64,000 nt of DNA from Aplidium turbinatum (GCA_918807975.1 OU964920.1:3608501-3672500), one strand, 5' to 3'. Positions 44,080-57,139 are shown, counted from the first letter of the stretch. The notes: a model not told the origin generated them from the letters alone. Translations and numbers: made by a program.

Positions 44080-45733
44080 CAGTAACGTAGCTAGGTAATT
44101 TGAAAGGGGAGGGGGATTTTGACGGCCAGCGGGCGAAGCCTGGCGGCGTGATCGCCGAAGGCGACACCCAGCATCGGGGGATCTGGGGGCCTCCCCCAGA
44201 AATTTTTGATAAATTACATTGAATTTGGTGCATTCTGAGAGCATGTTCAACAAAAATTTGTGTATGAATATTATATGTGACTTCCCTAACCACGAATATT
44301 TAGTGAAATAACCCGAAACACGAATTTCAAAATAAACAGGCCTGTGTTTGTTTAAATTCAAAAACTGAAATGGCACAGGTAAGAAAATTGCTATCACTAT
44401 TTCTGCACTAAAAATTAGACCAAAATCGCTTTTCAGATTTCAACAATCAGCAAATGTTTGACCTAGGCCCAAAAACCTTTCCGAAATCAAATTGAAAACT
44501 TTCTGACCGTCTGCAATAACTTTGCAGTAAGTTCTCTTCTGGTGAGCCTACAATGACCAGTGACACATCAATGGAATTGGAAAGTAATACTCTAGCGCAG
44601 TGTGACAAATAAAAGTTCAAAAAAGCAACCGCTAGATAGAAATAGTAAGTTTTGCGTTTGGGAAATTTTAAGATTGCGCAAGACAACCATGTCTTTGGCA
44701 TATCGGGTTTGATCTGGTCATGGAAAAGGTAAGGAAGTGTAATGAAGAGTAGCCTTTGGCGTTTGCCTAGGATGCAGATATAAATCAGATATATGCATTG
44801 GAGAATGTAGAAACTTATTTAAACATGTAGGCTATATTATACAGGCTAGTGTGGGGGTGTTCAGAACCGGAGGCAAATTTCCAAACGTCTGAATATTGCA
44901 AGCTGGTGTAAATTCGTTAGCAAGAGAGGTAGGCGAGTGGTTACTGGTTTTGCTTTTTTTAATTTGGCATGCAGATGCAAGACCTGACTTCGCATCTGTG
45001 GTTGTTTAAGCCTGATAGAGTTAGTTAGTTTGATAGAGTTTTAGTCACGCAGAGCGAATCAAGATATTTGAAGATCTTTTCAGTGTTGTTTTCGTGTTTC
45101 TTCTGCTGTGTTGTTGATTTTAATTTGATTAATAAGTTTCGTATGTCGACTATTGTATTCCCAAGTCTTTAAAATGTTTGGATTGATATTTCTGCACTAA
45201 ATAAACAAAAATTAGGAAAATTGCGGATTCCGTGGTAATTTATATTGTCCTATGGACCAACATCGTTTTTGGGATCCATTAAGCCAAGCTTTAGTGTTTT
45301 TTTGAGATGAAACTATCTGATAATAATCAGTAGGTAGGCTATGCAGGAGCTAACCATGTCAAATGTAATTGAATTTATTCCAAAACAAACATGCAATTGA
45401 AAGATTTGTAGTATGAATGAATTTACCCAACTGTGCAACTACGCATTAGGGATTTTGCCGTAAACCGCAAAATGCTTGCTCTCAATCATGATTTTTGTCG
45501 GTATGTTTAAAGTTGTTGAAGTTTTCAGCTGAAATTAATTTTTTGTAAAGTAGACGCAAGTAGCTAGAAGTGATTACCACCAAAAATATATATATATTCA
45601 GAATTAAAGAGTGGGTGAAGAAAAATATTTCGTGTTTATGAAAAAAAATTCGTGGTTAGAGAAATCACTAATACTGTAAAATGGTGCTGTCCGGTGGCAT
45701 AGCAAAAGAATAAGTTCATGTTTTCTTTGGCAT
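44080..45733. mobile_element. Second hAT element, inside the first and itself interrupted
   Basis: Starting cagtaacgtagctagg, it is a diverged relative of the element at 25259-25666 in the opposite orientation. It shares tttggtgcattctgagagca and atggtgctgtccggtggcat. The match stops at about 44273, resumes at 45674 and ends at about 45733 without its far terminal repeat. Confidence 0.7.
44277..45668. mobile_element. Innermost inverted-repeat DNA transposon (about 1.4 kb)
   Basis: gtgacttccctaaccacgaa (left) pairs with ttcgtggttagagaaatcac (right). A second shared block is aaacacgaa. It splits the second hAT element exactly where the homology breaks. The flanks (tat/taa) are too AT-rich to fix the target duplication. 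No intact transposase frame is seen. Confidence 0.65.
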
Positions 45734-45839
45734 TTTTTGGATTACTACATTTTCTGAGTAAATTGCGGGCCCCCTAATTTGCGGGCTCTGTGCAATCGCA
45801 CGGTTCGCACCCCCAAAGACCGGCACTGGTGAAACCACA

Positions 45840-48670
45840 TACAAAGCAAAATCAAGATACAACAGGACCTTCTTAATTTAAAGTAAAAAATACGAATGTT
45901 TTCAGTTTCACCTATAATAGACCATTTAGCCATTGTGTATAGCCGAAAACGTTCTGTTTTTGTTTTTCTTTTTGTATCATCATGATAGCCTAACTGCCGC
46001 GTTGTTTCGTTGGCATATTGACAATATTACCGGATATCAACAATCTTGAACTACAAAAGAAGTCCAAGAAGCAACAACAAACAACAACAAATCACTAAAC
46101 CCTCAAATGGCACTAAATACTCCTTTTTTTAATTTCTGTCCAAACTTTTTCCCTACTCCAATAATTACGTTTCGGGAAGAGCTATAGACTGAGCAAAGTA
46201 TAGACATCTGTACCTCACAAACTAAAAGTATTGTGACTTCACAAGTCAAACTGCGCTATTGATTGACCTTTCAAATAAGAAACAATGCACAAATATGTGA
46301 TGAAATAAATGTAAAATCTCAATTGTTTGTTATGATTTAACTTATATAAGATAATCGGAGTGATTCATATGTCTTCCGCACGACGACGTCACAATAAACA
46401 AACACGAAAATATGATTCCTTGCTGCGATGCTGAAAATTCCCATAGCTACAGGCAGACAAACCCACATCTTTGTTGCTAGTTTTTCAACAAAAATTTTCA
46501 AATCTGTATCGTTTTGTTAAATGGTGAAAAATGATATTGATGCCATGAGACTGTCCAAATGCTTCACAATTCAATTGGGGGTGTCGCAACTGCTGTATTG
46601 GCGAGCGACTAAGCTGATGATAAACCAAAACACCATGTTGACGTCATGGGAGCTTGAAAAGGGTTGATGATACCAGGGGCAGGGGGTGAAGTAAGTTAAG
46701 TAAGAGCATCATATGACATTTGCACAGACTGAAGCCTTTAAAACTTGCTTTACAACTGAAGAATAATTGTGGTAAGTTGTGCACACCCAATGTATTACAT
46801 TACATTAAGCTAAACTTCATTTGATGACGTAGCCAAGAACGGTGAAAAAGGTCCCGCCGACGCGTACAAAGTTGTCAGTTTAACGCTAATTAGAGCTCAA
46901 GATGGAGCACTAAGATTGGCACAAAAATGTGCACAAAGATTGGCACAAGATTGGCCTCTTCTCCTTTCGCTAGCTTTTCTTCCCTTGTAATTATAAAAAG
47001 ATTGTTCCAGACAATTCTGATTAAAATTTAATAAAGACAACAGCAATGTCCTATTTGTGGTACAACCGGGCCTATGCAATGTTAGACATATCGTCATATG
47101 TTGTACTCCTGCTATGATGCGTCGTAGCCCGGCTGAGACTCTTTGATTTAGTGCAAACTACACTTATAAGTGACAAGCATCGACGCCTCATAGACGCGAC
47201 GTGTGCATCCTGACAACCGTTAACAACGTCTACACGTTTTACGACAAGAAAAACGTCTGGAAAATGTGATTGCAACAAACATAACTGGCCAATTTTGTTG
47301 CTACTGCGTTAGTTTTGCATTGGACAACAAAGAAGCAATACCAACAAAAACTTCTATGAAAACTGGCTAGAACGTATTCTTTCTCTACATTTATCTCAGC
47401 GTTTGGTAGACCACTCCCTCATAGTTGGTCTCTACAGAGTCCACACACAAGATTGGAAACCTAATTTCACTGCTGATAAAAAAAACGATTACGGTACGTT
47501 ATTTTTTTTAGCTGATAAAGCATGAACAGAGATCTTGAAACAGACAGAAGGCTATTGGCAGTGACACACGCACGCACCCATAAACAAATTTCAGTATTTT
47601 GACTTAAACTAATGAAAAAAATCAACATAATAATAGTACATAATAATAGTACAATAATTACTATGATCATTTAACCTCAAAACTATCAATCTGGAAAAAA
47701 ACGAGTCGTACAATAATTCATGAGTATAAGTCTTCGAAACTTTTACAACGGGCTGTGAAGTCCCTTCCTTATAAACAAAATTAACAACAAAGAAAATGTT
47801 TTATTCGACTATCAGACAGACACTAGCAAATTATAGAAGCTCATCCGAAACAATCTCATCTCTCTTAAAAACCTCAAAAAAATCTGAAAGATTCCCACAT
47901 TATTTTGTATAACTAAACAAGAAACTTACAAACTGCAGCTAGATATAATTCTTCATTAACTAAAACATTTACACAGCAAAAAATGGCATACAGTAGACTT
48001 AAGACATCTCCAGCTACCTTCAATCTATCTCCTTGCATTTAATAAAACTAACCAGTGACAAGAAACAAAGCTCTTATAACCTTTCTATTAATGGCAGGTA
48101 CCAATTAGCATTACAATGTTAAGCAAGATGAGTCGTTTTAAAACGCATCATTTATGCATCATGGTTTGAACAGCTCAGTTTCTGGTCGAGATTAAACACC
48201 GGTCCTGTTACTACAAATAAATGTGTGTGCAAGTGAGTAGCATATGCATCAGAATTTCAAAATGAAATTTGCTGTTAAGAAATTATGGGATAGAATGTAT
48301 GACTGGCGACATACGTGTGAAGACAGTAGGCTACGTCTTCTCCATTATGACAGTTAAAACTTACATTGTGTGACGGTAATCTTTGAACCAAACCAGAAAA
48401 GTTGCCATTTTTAAAAGATAAATAAACGGCATGATGACTTTTGCTGGCTACGATGTGACAATGAAAAAACATCAACTTAAATCAGACTTTAGCGTTCCAA
48501 GTCACATGCAATTAGAACGTCATGTAAGCAAAGATTGAGACGTAACAGACTAATGTATGTTCATCACAACGCCCCCATTGTGACCCTGTTTGTATTTTCA
48601 TATATAGATACTTTTGCTGATTAATACAGGGTAGATGTATAAATAAATTGGAAATAAATAGTAGCACTAT
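45840..48670. other. Putative intron or intergenic DNA, little recognised
   Basis: Apart from the palindromic gaatgttttcag/gaaaacgttctg stretch near 45893-45955, I see no supported exon or repeat family. Short simple repeats (aacaacaac near 46075, cataataatagta near 47628) occur. Confidence 0.4.
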
Positions 48671-48672
48671 AT

Positions 48673-48863
48673 CTAGGGCCGTTGGGAGGTTAATTTGAGC
48701 CCGGGGCCAATGTGATTCTCGGGTCTCAAATCAAGACAATTTTTAAAAAAAATTGCACTATATTCAAATAACACGCGATGGTTTTTTCAATTTCCTGGGC
48801 CCCTTAAATCATCTCGCGCCTACATTCAAAAGTACCCCCTGGACCACCCCTGTCAACGCTACT
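48673..48863. repeat. GTTGGGAGG-family repeat, copy 2
   Basis: tagggccgttgggaggttaa, gattctcgggtctcaaatca, then ggaccacccctgtcaacgct. It aligns end to end with the copy at 49662. Confidence 0.7.
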
Positions 48864-49049
48864 GATTGTATCCTATGCAGAATAACAATTAAAACAACTT
48901 TAAAATCTCAACATTTCACCAAAAACGTATTACCATAAGCAATGCATGGTGAAACCATGCAAAGTTGGATTGGCATAGTTTAGCTTGGCACAACTGTGGA
49001 GAAAGATATGCCATTTTCATTCATATTTATAATTGCAAGTTTGCTACTA

Positions 49050-49112
49050 CTCAGACAGCAAAATCCATCCTTTTTACATTGATCTAACGTCTACTCTACA
49101 GACTTTGAAAAC
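49050..49112. mobile_element. Palindromic MITE, left half
   Basis: cagacagcaaaatccatcct, ttacattgatctaacgtcta. The right arm is unrecognisable beyond cagactttgaa. Confidence 0.65.
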
Positions 49113-49661
49113 AAGGTACAATGACATTGAATCACTGCTGCATAAAAAGGTTGTTATTATTATTATCGGTAACATTAGGATTTTGTACTGACGTTTACAA
49201 ATTATTATTTAGCCCAATTTCTGTAACAATGCCACTAATTTATGTATCTCTCACCGATCAAGGATACCAGCTGCTTTTTGGAAGATCGTCTTCTTCACTG
49301 ATGATGATTCTACGGATTTTCTCCTCGAGCTGCAGTCAAGTAAATATATCAATAAACCTTAATTTACTAAAAAACAAAAATTAATGTGTCAAAGAAAGCT
49401 GCAAAGTTAAACCGTAGTTGATGCAAGATATAAGTCTTTTAAGACGAAAGCAATGCGCCGAAAATTAGAAAATGGAAGCAGCGTTTTGCTTTCTTGAAGA
49501 AACTTCACTTCACAGCATGATGTTGCTGATGACGAAACTAAATTTGGAATCATTAAACATGAGTTAAACGTAACCGCTTGCAACTGTAAAAACCACAGTT
49601 GAAAGAAGTGGTTGCTCACATACTGCAAGCAAGACAGTAGAAATAAAATCTGGCATTGTAT

Positions 49662-49833
49662 CTAGGGCCGTTGGGAGGATAATTTGGGACCGGTACCTAT
49701 GAGATTTTTGGGTCTCTAAAAAATTGCATTATATTCAAATAACACGCCATGATTTCTTCAATTTCCAAGGTCCCTGAAACCATTCCGGCCCGTGTTCAAA
49801 AGTATCCCTTGGACCACTCCTGTCAACACCACT
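49662..49833. repeat. GTTGGGAGG-family repeat, copy 3
   Basis: ctagggccgttgggaggata, then attatattcaaataacacgc and ggaccactcctgtcaacacc. It is very close to copy 2, about 1 kb away. Confidence 0.7.
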
Positions 49834-50280
49834 GATTTGATGTGTTTTGCATTTTCAGTCACGTTACGTTTTCTTTGATTTCACCTTAATCCGCGTTTTA
49901 GTGCACTTAATATTACGTCACCTGTTTTAACGCATCACTTCACGGTTGAACTAAGTTTGTATGACTCTGTACGAGGCAATTTTAGCTTGCTTAAAGCGTT
50001 GTGAAGAAGATTAATTTGTTCAGTAGGGCATTTTAAAAGCCAACCTACTAGCACTAATCATTTTAAAAGCCTTTACACTGCCAACCTCAATTATCTCACA
50101 TCATGTGCTTTTGCAAACTAATAAGATATTATGCTTCATCGTGTGTCACACGGCCGCAGCCCAGAGCATCACCCAAGCTTTTGCTCCATCGGTGAACTCG
50201 GCCAAATCCTTTTGCTTTTAGATATTGAAAGCAACAATGTGTTTGGCTCCATTTGGTGCTGTGTTTATATTATTTTTAGA

Positions 50281-50746
50281 GATATCTAAAGAAGGGGATA
50301 CGAAGGCTTTTGATACGTCTGACAGTAGAAGGGCTTCTGTTTATCATAAATGGCAATGTAGTAGTTTGATAACTCTTGTTATGGTAACCTGCATTGCGCT
50401 GTTAGCATCAGGCCTGGATACTCACTGCATGATCACGGCTACTTGTTAATTCAACTACCCGTAATAGCCTACTTGCTTTACATCTAGCCTACTGCAAAGG
50501 CTTTGTTAAGAAAAACGGCTTTTTGGTAGCTTTTCAACTGTCTTTCCAAACAAGTGTTCTTTAAATATGCTCTATGTAACATTTACTAACTGTCTTCTGT
50601 AGCTGACTGTACCAGCTGCACTACAAAATAATATTGGGCAATTGTGAAAAGAACCGTATGTTTCACGCGCTACCAACTACCGCCCTGGTAGTGTCATAAG
50701 AATAAGGTAATCGCTGTGAGCCTTCGCATCCCCTTCTTTAGACATC
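50281..50746. repeat. Inverted repeat pair, 26-bp arms
   Basis: gatatctaaagaaggggata-cgaagg (50281-50306) is repeated in inverse at 50721-50746 with two mismatches. The arms enclose 414 bp without an obvious gene. Possibly a worn DNA transposon. Confidence 0.5.
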
Positions 50747-51138
50747 CCTGATTATTTTGTAGCCTAAATGTTTGTTTTTGCTTTCATATCGTAGTCATTC
50801 CATTCATAGTCATTCATATCATGTCATTCCTAAATTCTAATATATATGTGATAGATTTAAAAGTTTTTACAAAAGTCAACAAATTAACTTCTCTTTAATG
50901 GTGTAATAATAAATTTGTAAGGTTTTTATCGCTCCAAATAACTGCACTGAAACTTTCTGCCTTGTGAAACTCTGAAAGAAGTAAATAAAAGATCTGCTAA
51001 GGAAAAATTGCCATATGAAAACACATATGATTTAAACTTTGCTTTTCATGTCACTGAACACTATACCTTATCACCTGTAAAGAAATGTTTGAATGCTATT
51101 GTTCCAGGAACATGATTTTTACTATGACTGTTGTGGTA

Positions 51139-51436
51139 GGCTATATAGCTCAGTGGTTGAGCGCTCAAATCAAGTTCATGCGGTGCTGGTTCGGCTCCCG
51201 GGGTGTGCACTTGAGCAACGTATTTCAGAACGGCTGTCTATTCAGTGGCACTTATTGGATGGAATAATATCCTGGCAACAACACTTAAACAATCGAAAAA
51301 ACTTCACTCTGTCAATCTCGGTAACCAGTACTTTGTCAAAAGCCTCTACAAGTACGGTATGAGAAACTACCAGGACTAACCTATCACTATCAGAGGCTTT
51401 GTCAGTCCCAGGATAAAAATTAAAAACCAACCAAAC
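51139..51436 (+). mobile_element. tRNA-derived SINE, family 1, near full length
   Basis: Head ctatatagctcagtggttga (A box) and ggttcggctcccgg (B box), body ggaataatatcctggcaaca and gcctctacaagtacgg, then gtcagtcccaggataaaaat and a simple aaccaaccaaacc tail. Confidence 0.75.
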
Positions 51437-51861
51437 CATGCTGTTATTGTTAAAAAAATCCTTCTCATTCAAAGTTCAAATGATAGTTGAAGCCTTCCCA
51501 GGCAAAGTTCTAAGAAACAGGGAATAGATTCATTTTCATAAAAAAAATGGCAAGGCTTGTATCGGTCTTTGAGCTCAGTCTGGCTAAAGTTGCTCAAAAA
51601 CTGTAGACTGAGTGCCTGCATATTGTTTTTATCATGAAGAACACGCAGTCTAAACTGGCTAGCAGCTTGAGCCTACACATCCAGACGCAATGGTTGAGTC
51701 AAAACAGAAACAAATTTGAAAATCAAGAAATTTATCTTGAAAGAGTCGATAACGTTTGAATGGAACTTCTACTCAGGCAGCATCGACTGAAAGTGGTTGA
51801 ACGTTGTTTTGATGTAAAAACACCAATAATGTTATTTTGAGCTACAAATAACGTTAAATGT

Positions 51862-51930
51862 CTGTAGCTTCAACGTCTGTAGACGTTAAATCATTGTAAC
51901 AAGGGAGTGATTTTGTGGCTGGGTCCCTGG
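51862..51930. mobile_element. Palindromic MITE, right half
   Basis: gcttcaacgtctgtagacgt, taaatcattgtaacaaggga, gtgattttgtggctgggt. The left arm is worn. Confidence 0.6.
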
Positions 51931-52099
51931 CACTATCAGAAAGGCTCAAAAAGACATTTAGTTTGCTAGGTGTGACGCTTGACCCCTCTACCTCCCTGTC
52001 AGTTGAGATGTCATGTCGTACTTGTATGTCACTACAAGCCTTTCCTCTCACAGAGTTGTACTGTAAGTTGATCATTTTTTTGAGTGCTTCTCTCAGCTT

Positions 52100-54170
52100 T
52101 ATAAACGTCTATATTTTTCTGCACTTTCAATTAACTGTTGCCTCTCTCATAGCTCGACTTTGAAAGAAATGGAAAAATGAAACTAATTTTTTCAAACACT
52201 TCCACGTTTTCATTTGAATTTTTAATCCAGAAATTTTTGTAAGCAAAATTTACCACGAAAACGTGTTTAAATGTATATTGGTTAGCTCACGGCTGTCTAG
52301 CATGTTTTCGGTTTTTCTGCTTGCTAAATATATTGACGAGTTAAAAAATCAAAATCGCTTAACTTTCATGGCGTCTAAAACCACTTCTTGTTTAACGTAA
52401 CACGTTGAAACCTATTGACAAGTATCCTCGTGCTTAGAAATTGAATTAAAGTTAAGCTAGACAGTTATACCAAATCGAAAACCCAAAGGAACTGTCACTT
52501 GTCTGAGTTCTAATGTTTTGACTGACATAAAATTGTTTGTTTCGGCTTAGTCAGTGGCTAGAACGTCGATTATCCTACCACCTATACGCTGTACGATGTA
52601 CGATTAAAAAGCAGCAATTTTACGTTGATTTTAAGTCATACAAGGTTTTAGTTGTGTAAACAAATACACATTATCTCACCTCAATAACGCCAGTCAGTTG
52701 GAAAATGACACCATTTTAAGTCGATTTACTGTCTCAATGTGATACATCAACATTAGATAAACGCAATTTTCCCAAAGCAGAACGTATTTGTCTACACAGC
52801 TTTCCCTACTACAGCAACAACACCCTTAAATTTTCTGAACGAATCCAGACTGACGGATCCTTTTTCAATTTCCTGTCAAAAGTTCACTCGTATTCATGCT
52901 GCTTTCCCATTGGAGCTAAGAAATGGAATGCATGGAATGCAGTAAACCCCCAACTGAATAATTACCTACACCTTCTGGTGTTTGATTTCATTACAATTTT
53001 TCTGGTTGGCATTTATAAGAAATAAGATCATGACAGAAGACTTAAAACTTTTGCTTTAACTTTCGATGGAATACGAAAAGCGCCAAACTCGACATCCTCA
53101 CGAAGACTATGGACTGTTGCACGTTTGAGCGAAAAGCTGAGAAATTACAAAAAAATACCTCAACTAGGCACATTACGATAAAAGACATAAATACAATGGT
53201 ATTGACTAACTTGAAAATAAATGTTTTTGCTTTTACTATGATTTCGATCCAAGCTATCTTCCAATTATCTCACTTTTCACTTTAATGCAACGTGAAAGCC
53301 ACGAGACAAAAACTACGATGTTTTGGAAACTCGCCAAAACCTTGAATGAGACTGTTTACCGGTTATCTAATAAAAAGAAAGTAGGCTATTTGTTTTTCTG
53401 AAGTAAACAAGTTAAAGTATCACCAGATGTTTTAAGTGGTCACGTTTGTTTGTTCCGACGTTTCGTCAACCAGACACGACTGACTTCTTCAATAAACTAC
53501 TGTACATTCGAATTAATTAACATATCGGTCTACTGTAGTCTGACTTATTCGAATCTCTGGTTTAGGTTATACTACAACAGGCAACTATTAGGTGATCCAG
53601 TCTCTTGAAGAAGTCAGTTGTTTTTACTTAATAAAAAAGTCGGTGTAAAGACAGATTATTATTAAATCATATTACATAAGTGTAGCTTATTTAACCCCAA
53701 AAAGTTTTTATCAATGGAACGTAGCAACTAGAAAGAATAAAACAATTAACTGCCTGCCTTCTGCATGTTTACCCAATTCCTTCAAACACTGTCTTAGCTT
53801 TTCACTTCTTTTCCAACATTGTTTACTGAATGAAGCCTTGTCATTTTTTCACATTGTTAACTCTAAGTACGTGACTTGAAACATCGCTACACTGTACTGG
53901 CTTCTTAGCTCATGCAGAGGATGACAATCTGTTGATCTCGCCGGAAGCTTAAAGCATTGTTCTCTTATGCTTTGGCTTGGTTTTCATGTAACCCAAAAAA
54001 TGCCTTATGTTTGTAGAAAATTTACAAAAAATAAACAAAATTGATAGAAGTATTTATGAAAACATAGAAAAAGAAAAAAATTTCTAAACGTTTCCCATCT
54101 ATCAATACGTGTTTTCCTCTAACTTGCTATCTCTATTTAATTTCCAACTGATGATATCCATTTTGTCATC
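52100..54170. other. Putative intron or intergenic DNA, no feature recognised
   Basis: AT-rich, no exon or well-defined repeat. One acgtttcgtcaaccagacac motif is at 53459. Confidence 0.4.
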
Positions 54171-54851
54171 TAACTCTTTATCTCTGTTTTTGTTTGAAAA
54201 ACAACATAAAATTTATTTTTCTGCGAGATCCGTTTGCTCTGAACTTAGATGGAAGCTCCACAATTGTGTCTAGAAGCCTCATAATCCGGACGTTTACATT
54301 CCGTACATGAAGTGACTTGTCTTTTGCATCTTTTTTCACTTCCACTAATCTTAAACCGCACATATTACCTACGTCCTATATTGTACTATACATATTTCAT
54401 CCGCTGTACTAACAGAACAAAATCAGAAAAAAAAAAATTTTTAGGCAGATGAACTGTTTCGATACTACATGATTTCCTATTGCGCAGGTGAGAGTAACCA
54501 CCTTTGGAACCAAACGTTTTAGTTCTTTGAAAACTTTTTGTGCTTTTCTTTACAACATTCCAAGTTAAAAGTTACTCAAACTTTAATTTTGATCACTTCT
54601 TCTTCTTTCGTTTGAGACTAGATCAAATTTCAGGGCAGGTGGCAATTTTGATGGGCAGGGCAATTTTGATCACTGAAGACAATGTAAGAACAAAACCGCC
54701 TAAATGCATATTTATAAAAAAAATACAACCAATTTTCTCAATAAGTTGTATGAAAAGCTACACTCGATTAGATACAAAGTGATATTGTTTCAAGTTGGAT
54801 TTTTTTTCCTGTCATCACAGGTCAAAAAGATTTCAATACCCTCTCTGTTAA

Positions 54852-54929
54852 TCAATCATCCATTTTTTACATTGCTTAAACGTCAACAGACGTTGAAACA
54901 ATGTAAAAAAGGATTAATTTGCTGTCTCA
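54852..54929. mobile_element. Palindromic MITE, diverged copy
   Basis: ccattttttacattgcttaa, cgtcaacagacgttgaaaca, atgtaaaaaaggattaattt, gctgtct. The left end is worn. Confidence 0.7.
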
Positions 54930-55459
54930 CCTTACAATCCGTATGTTAAAATCGTATTACATTGCGGATACTGCACGTTATAAAACACCAAATCAATTTA
55001 AAACATAAAGATTTAAAGCAGTTGCAACCCTGGATTAAAAGATTTGTCAAACTCGAAGACGTTTGAAATCATAAACAAAATTTGAATCAAGTTTTGCAGC
55101 TTCTCACTTCCGACCAAAGAAAGTGTGCATATCATTCAATCATACACAAACGTCATAACATCATAAACTACCGTTCAATTGATGTAAAACCACTTAAACT
55201 TCTCAAAGTTAAAAACATTGGGTCTGAGATACCTACTGATAATTATGGAAGAGTTTCAAGCAATTTCACTCATTACTTATTTTGATGTATAGAATTTATA
55301 TGTTTTCAACAAGTCTTAACTTTTTACAAAGTTAAACAAATTTACTCTCACTTTCATCTGTCAAATATTGTTCAACCTTTGCCCAGTCAGACAAAAATAA
55401 AATACAACAACACGGCTTGATAAACCAAAACTGTTGGATGACTCTTAATTTCTCCTGCA

Positions 55460-55632
55460 GTATTTTTATTCTGTAGGTCGCTGCAGCAAATGGGGTATTT
55501 TGATCGGTAGACACTTTAACATAGGACAATTTTCACTATGAACCAGCTGACTGCAGCATTGTGAGCCAGCATCTTGCCTTCTGGTTGGTTAATAAACCTC
55601 ATCTGCAGCAGCGACCTGCAGATTACAAATAC
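55460..55632. mobile_element. Inverted-repeat DNA element, copy 2
   Basis: tgtaggtcgctgcagca (left) and tgcagcagcgacctgcagat-tacaaatacg (right, inverse) with the shared interior tgaaccagctgactgcag. This is the same family as 24115-24367. Confidence 0.6.
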
Positions 55633-55851
55633 GAGCAGGCTACGGTCTGTAGAGAGTTTCATACAAGTAAAAGGTAGAAAGAATTGTGACCCTTAAAGAA
55701 TATTTCTCCAAGCGCGTTGAAGAAAATGTTGTAGCTGGGGGCAAACTTAGTTGAAATGGGGGCATGCGGTAGTTGATTGCATGTTTGATGAAAAAGTAGT
55801 TATTTCATCGTGACGCAAAACATGAGCAATTAGTCGACTAAGTTACTCAGA

Positions 55852-55905
55852 CAAAAAAGCCATTTTACATTATTTCAACGATTAGCAACTTTGGCAGTCT
55901 TTACA
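55852..55905. mobile_element. Palindromic MITE, weak fragment
   Basis: cagacaaaaaagccatttta-cattatttcaacg is a diverged left arm only. Confidence 0.4.
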
Positions 55906-56029
55906 TTAATGTAATATTTTGCTTTTCATGGAGAATTTTACTGTCTTTGTTCCCGCTTTTATTTGCACCCCTCGCTGTTGGATGTGTTGTCAAAATTCCC
56001 AACTCGCTAAAAACCTTCCAAGGTGCTAG

Positions 56030-56116
56030 CCGAGACAGCAAATCGACCTTTGTTTACATGGATTTAACGTTTGCAGACGTTGAATCAATGTAAAAACGGC
56101 TGATTTGCTGCTTGGG
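56030..56116. mobile_element. Palindromic MITE, near full length (87 bp)
   Basis: ccgagacagcaaatcgacct, dyad ttaacgtttgcagacgttga, and right end ggctgatttgctgcttggg. Confidence 0.8.
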
Positions 56117-56278
56117 AAGGCTGCTGCTTTAGTGAGAAATTTCCACAAGGGGAGTTTTTAGCCATGCTTTAAGTGGCCATGAATCACCACAGTTTGACAG
56201 ACACTGTAAATTCGAAACTTTTTAGAACAAAACGTCCATCCATTCTGTTACTTAATAAAGTTGTTTTAGAAAAATCAC

Positions 56279-56362
56279 CTTTCATCCTGAAAGATAGATC
56301 CTTCTTTTTGCGTCGCTTCGTGTCTCTTCTCGTAAATGTACATGTCAGCTTTAGAAAAACTC
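56279..56362 (-). CDS. Weak candidate exon between D and B
   Basis: On the minus strand a lysine/arginine-rich frame (FTRRDTKRRKKKDLSFRMK) ends at a donor AAAG/GTGATT. It could begin at AG 56363-56364, which gives a phase 1 to phase 1 exon as needed between exons D and gene B. The acceptor lacks a pyrimidine tract. Confidence 0.2.
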
Positions 56363-56685
56363 CTAGACCTCCGCTTTAACCCTATCTCATCCGTCGTTAG
56401 ATAACGGTAATCGATGGGAGATAGCAAACCTACAAAAAAACAAATGCAGGAAAGGGGAAAGTAAAATCTTTTTCTGCCACTGAGATAATTGTTTTACCTT
56501 AAACGTGTACCAGCAATTGCACGCACATATAAAAAGTGTTGGACTTTATCTTAGGATAGTATCATTTATCAACTCATTCTAACACAAAAGCCAAAGAAAG
56601 AACTGGTAATTAATTTTGCCATATTGACTCTTATTCTGCTCCCACAACTACAATCGACTACAGTCTTGTCAACTTATTTCAGAAT

Positions 56686-56973
56686 TGGTTGGTTGGTTTT
56701 GAATCTTTATCCTCGGACTGACAAAGGCTTGATAGATTATTCCTGGTAGTTTTGCATACTTGTAGAGACTCTTGAGGCAGGGCCGGTTACCGAGATTGGC
56801 CGAGTGAAGTTTTCCGATTGTTGAAGTGTTGTTGCCAGGGAATTATTCCATTCACTAGGTGCCGCTGAATGGGGAGCAGTCCTGAAATGCGTTGCTCCAG
56901 CGCACACCCCGAGAGTCGAACCAGCGCCGCGTGATCTTGAGCCGGGCGCGTAACCACTGGGCTAACGGGGCGG
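56686..56973 (-). mobile_element. tRNA-derived SINE, family 1, near full length
   Basis: On the minus strand: gtccgccccgttagcccagt (A box), ggttcgactctcgg (B box), full body to gtccgaggataaagattcaa, then a simple aaccaacc tail. It is the best-preserved copy of the family. Confidence 0.8.
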
Positions 56974-57139
56974 ACAATTGCTGTCTCTAACTCTTGTCAT
57001 TCGTCAATCTTACAGCGCTTGATAGCAACACAGTCCAATGGTGTGCGTGGTTGGGTGGAAAAACGTGACTCCTCATTCGCAAGAAGAAGAAGAACTTAAT
57101 TTAGAGTTATTTTTATAAATCCGTTTATTGAGTTTTTAC

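Larger units (their letters stand above)
44013..45828. mobile_element. Outer hAT-type transposon of a three-level nest
   Basis: Ends cagtgccggtctt (left) and aaagaccggcactg (right, inverse) are flanked by 8-bp repeats gtgcaacc (44005-44012) and gtgaaacc (45829-45836), one mismatch. That is hAT-like. Most of its length is later insertions. Its own sequence is the first about 67 bp and roughly the last 95 bp. It lies inside the putative B-D intron. Confidence 0.75.
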
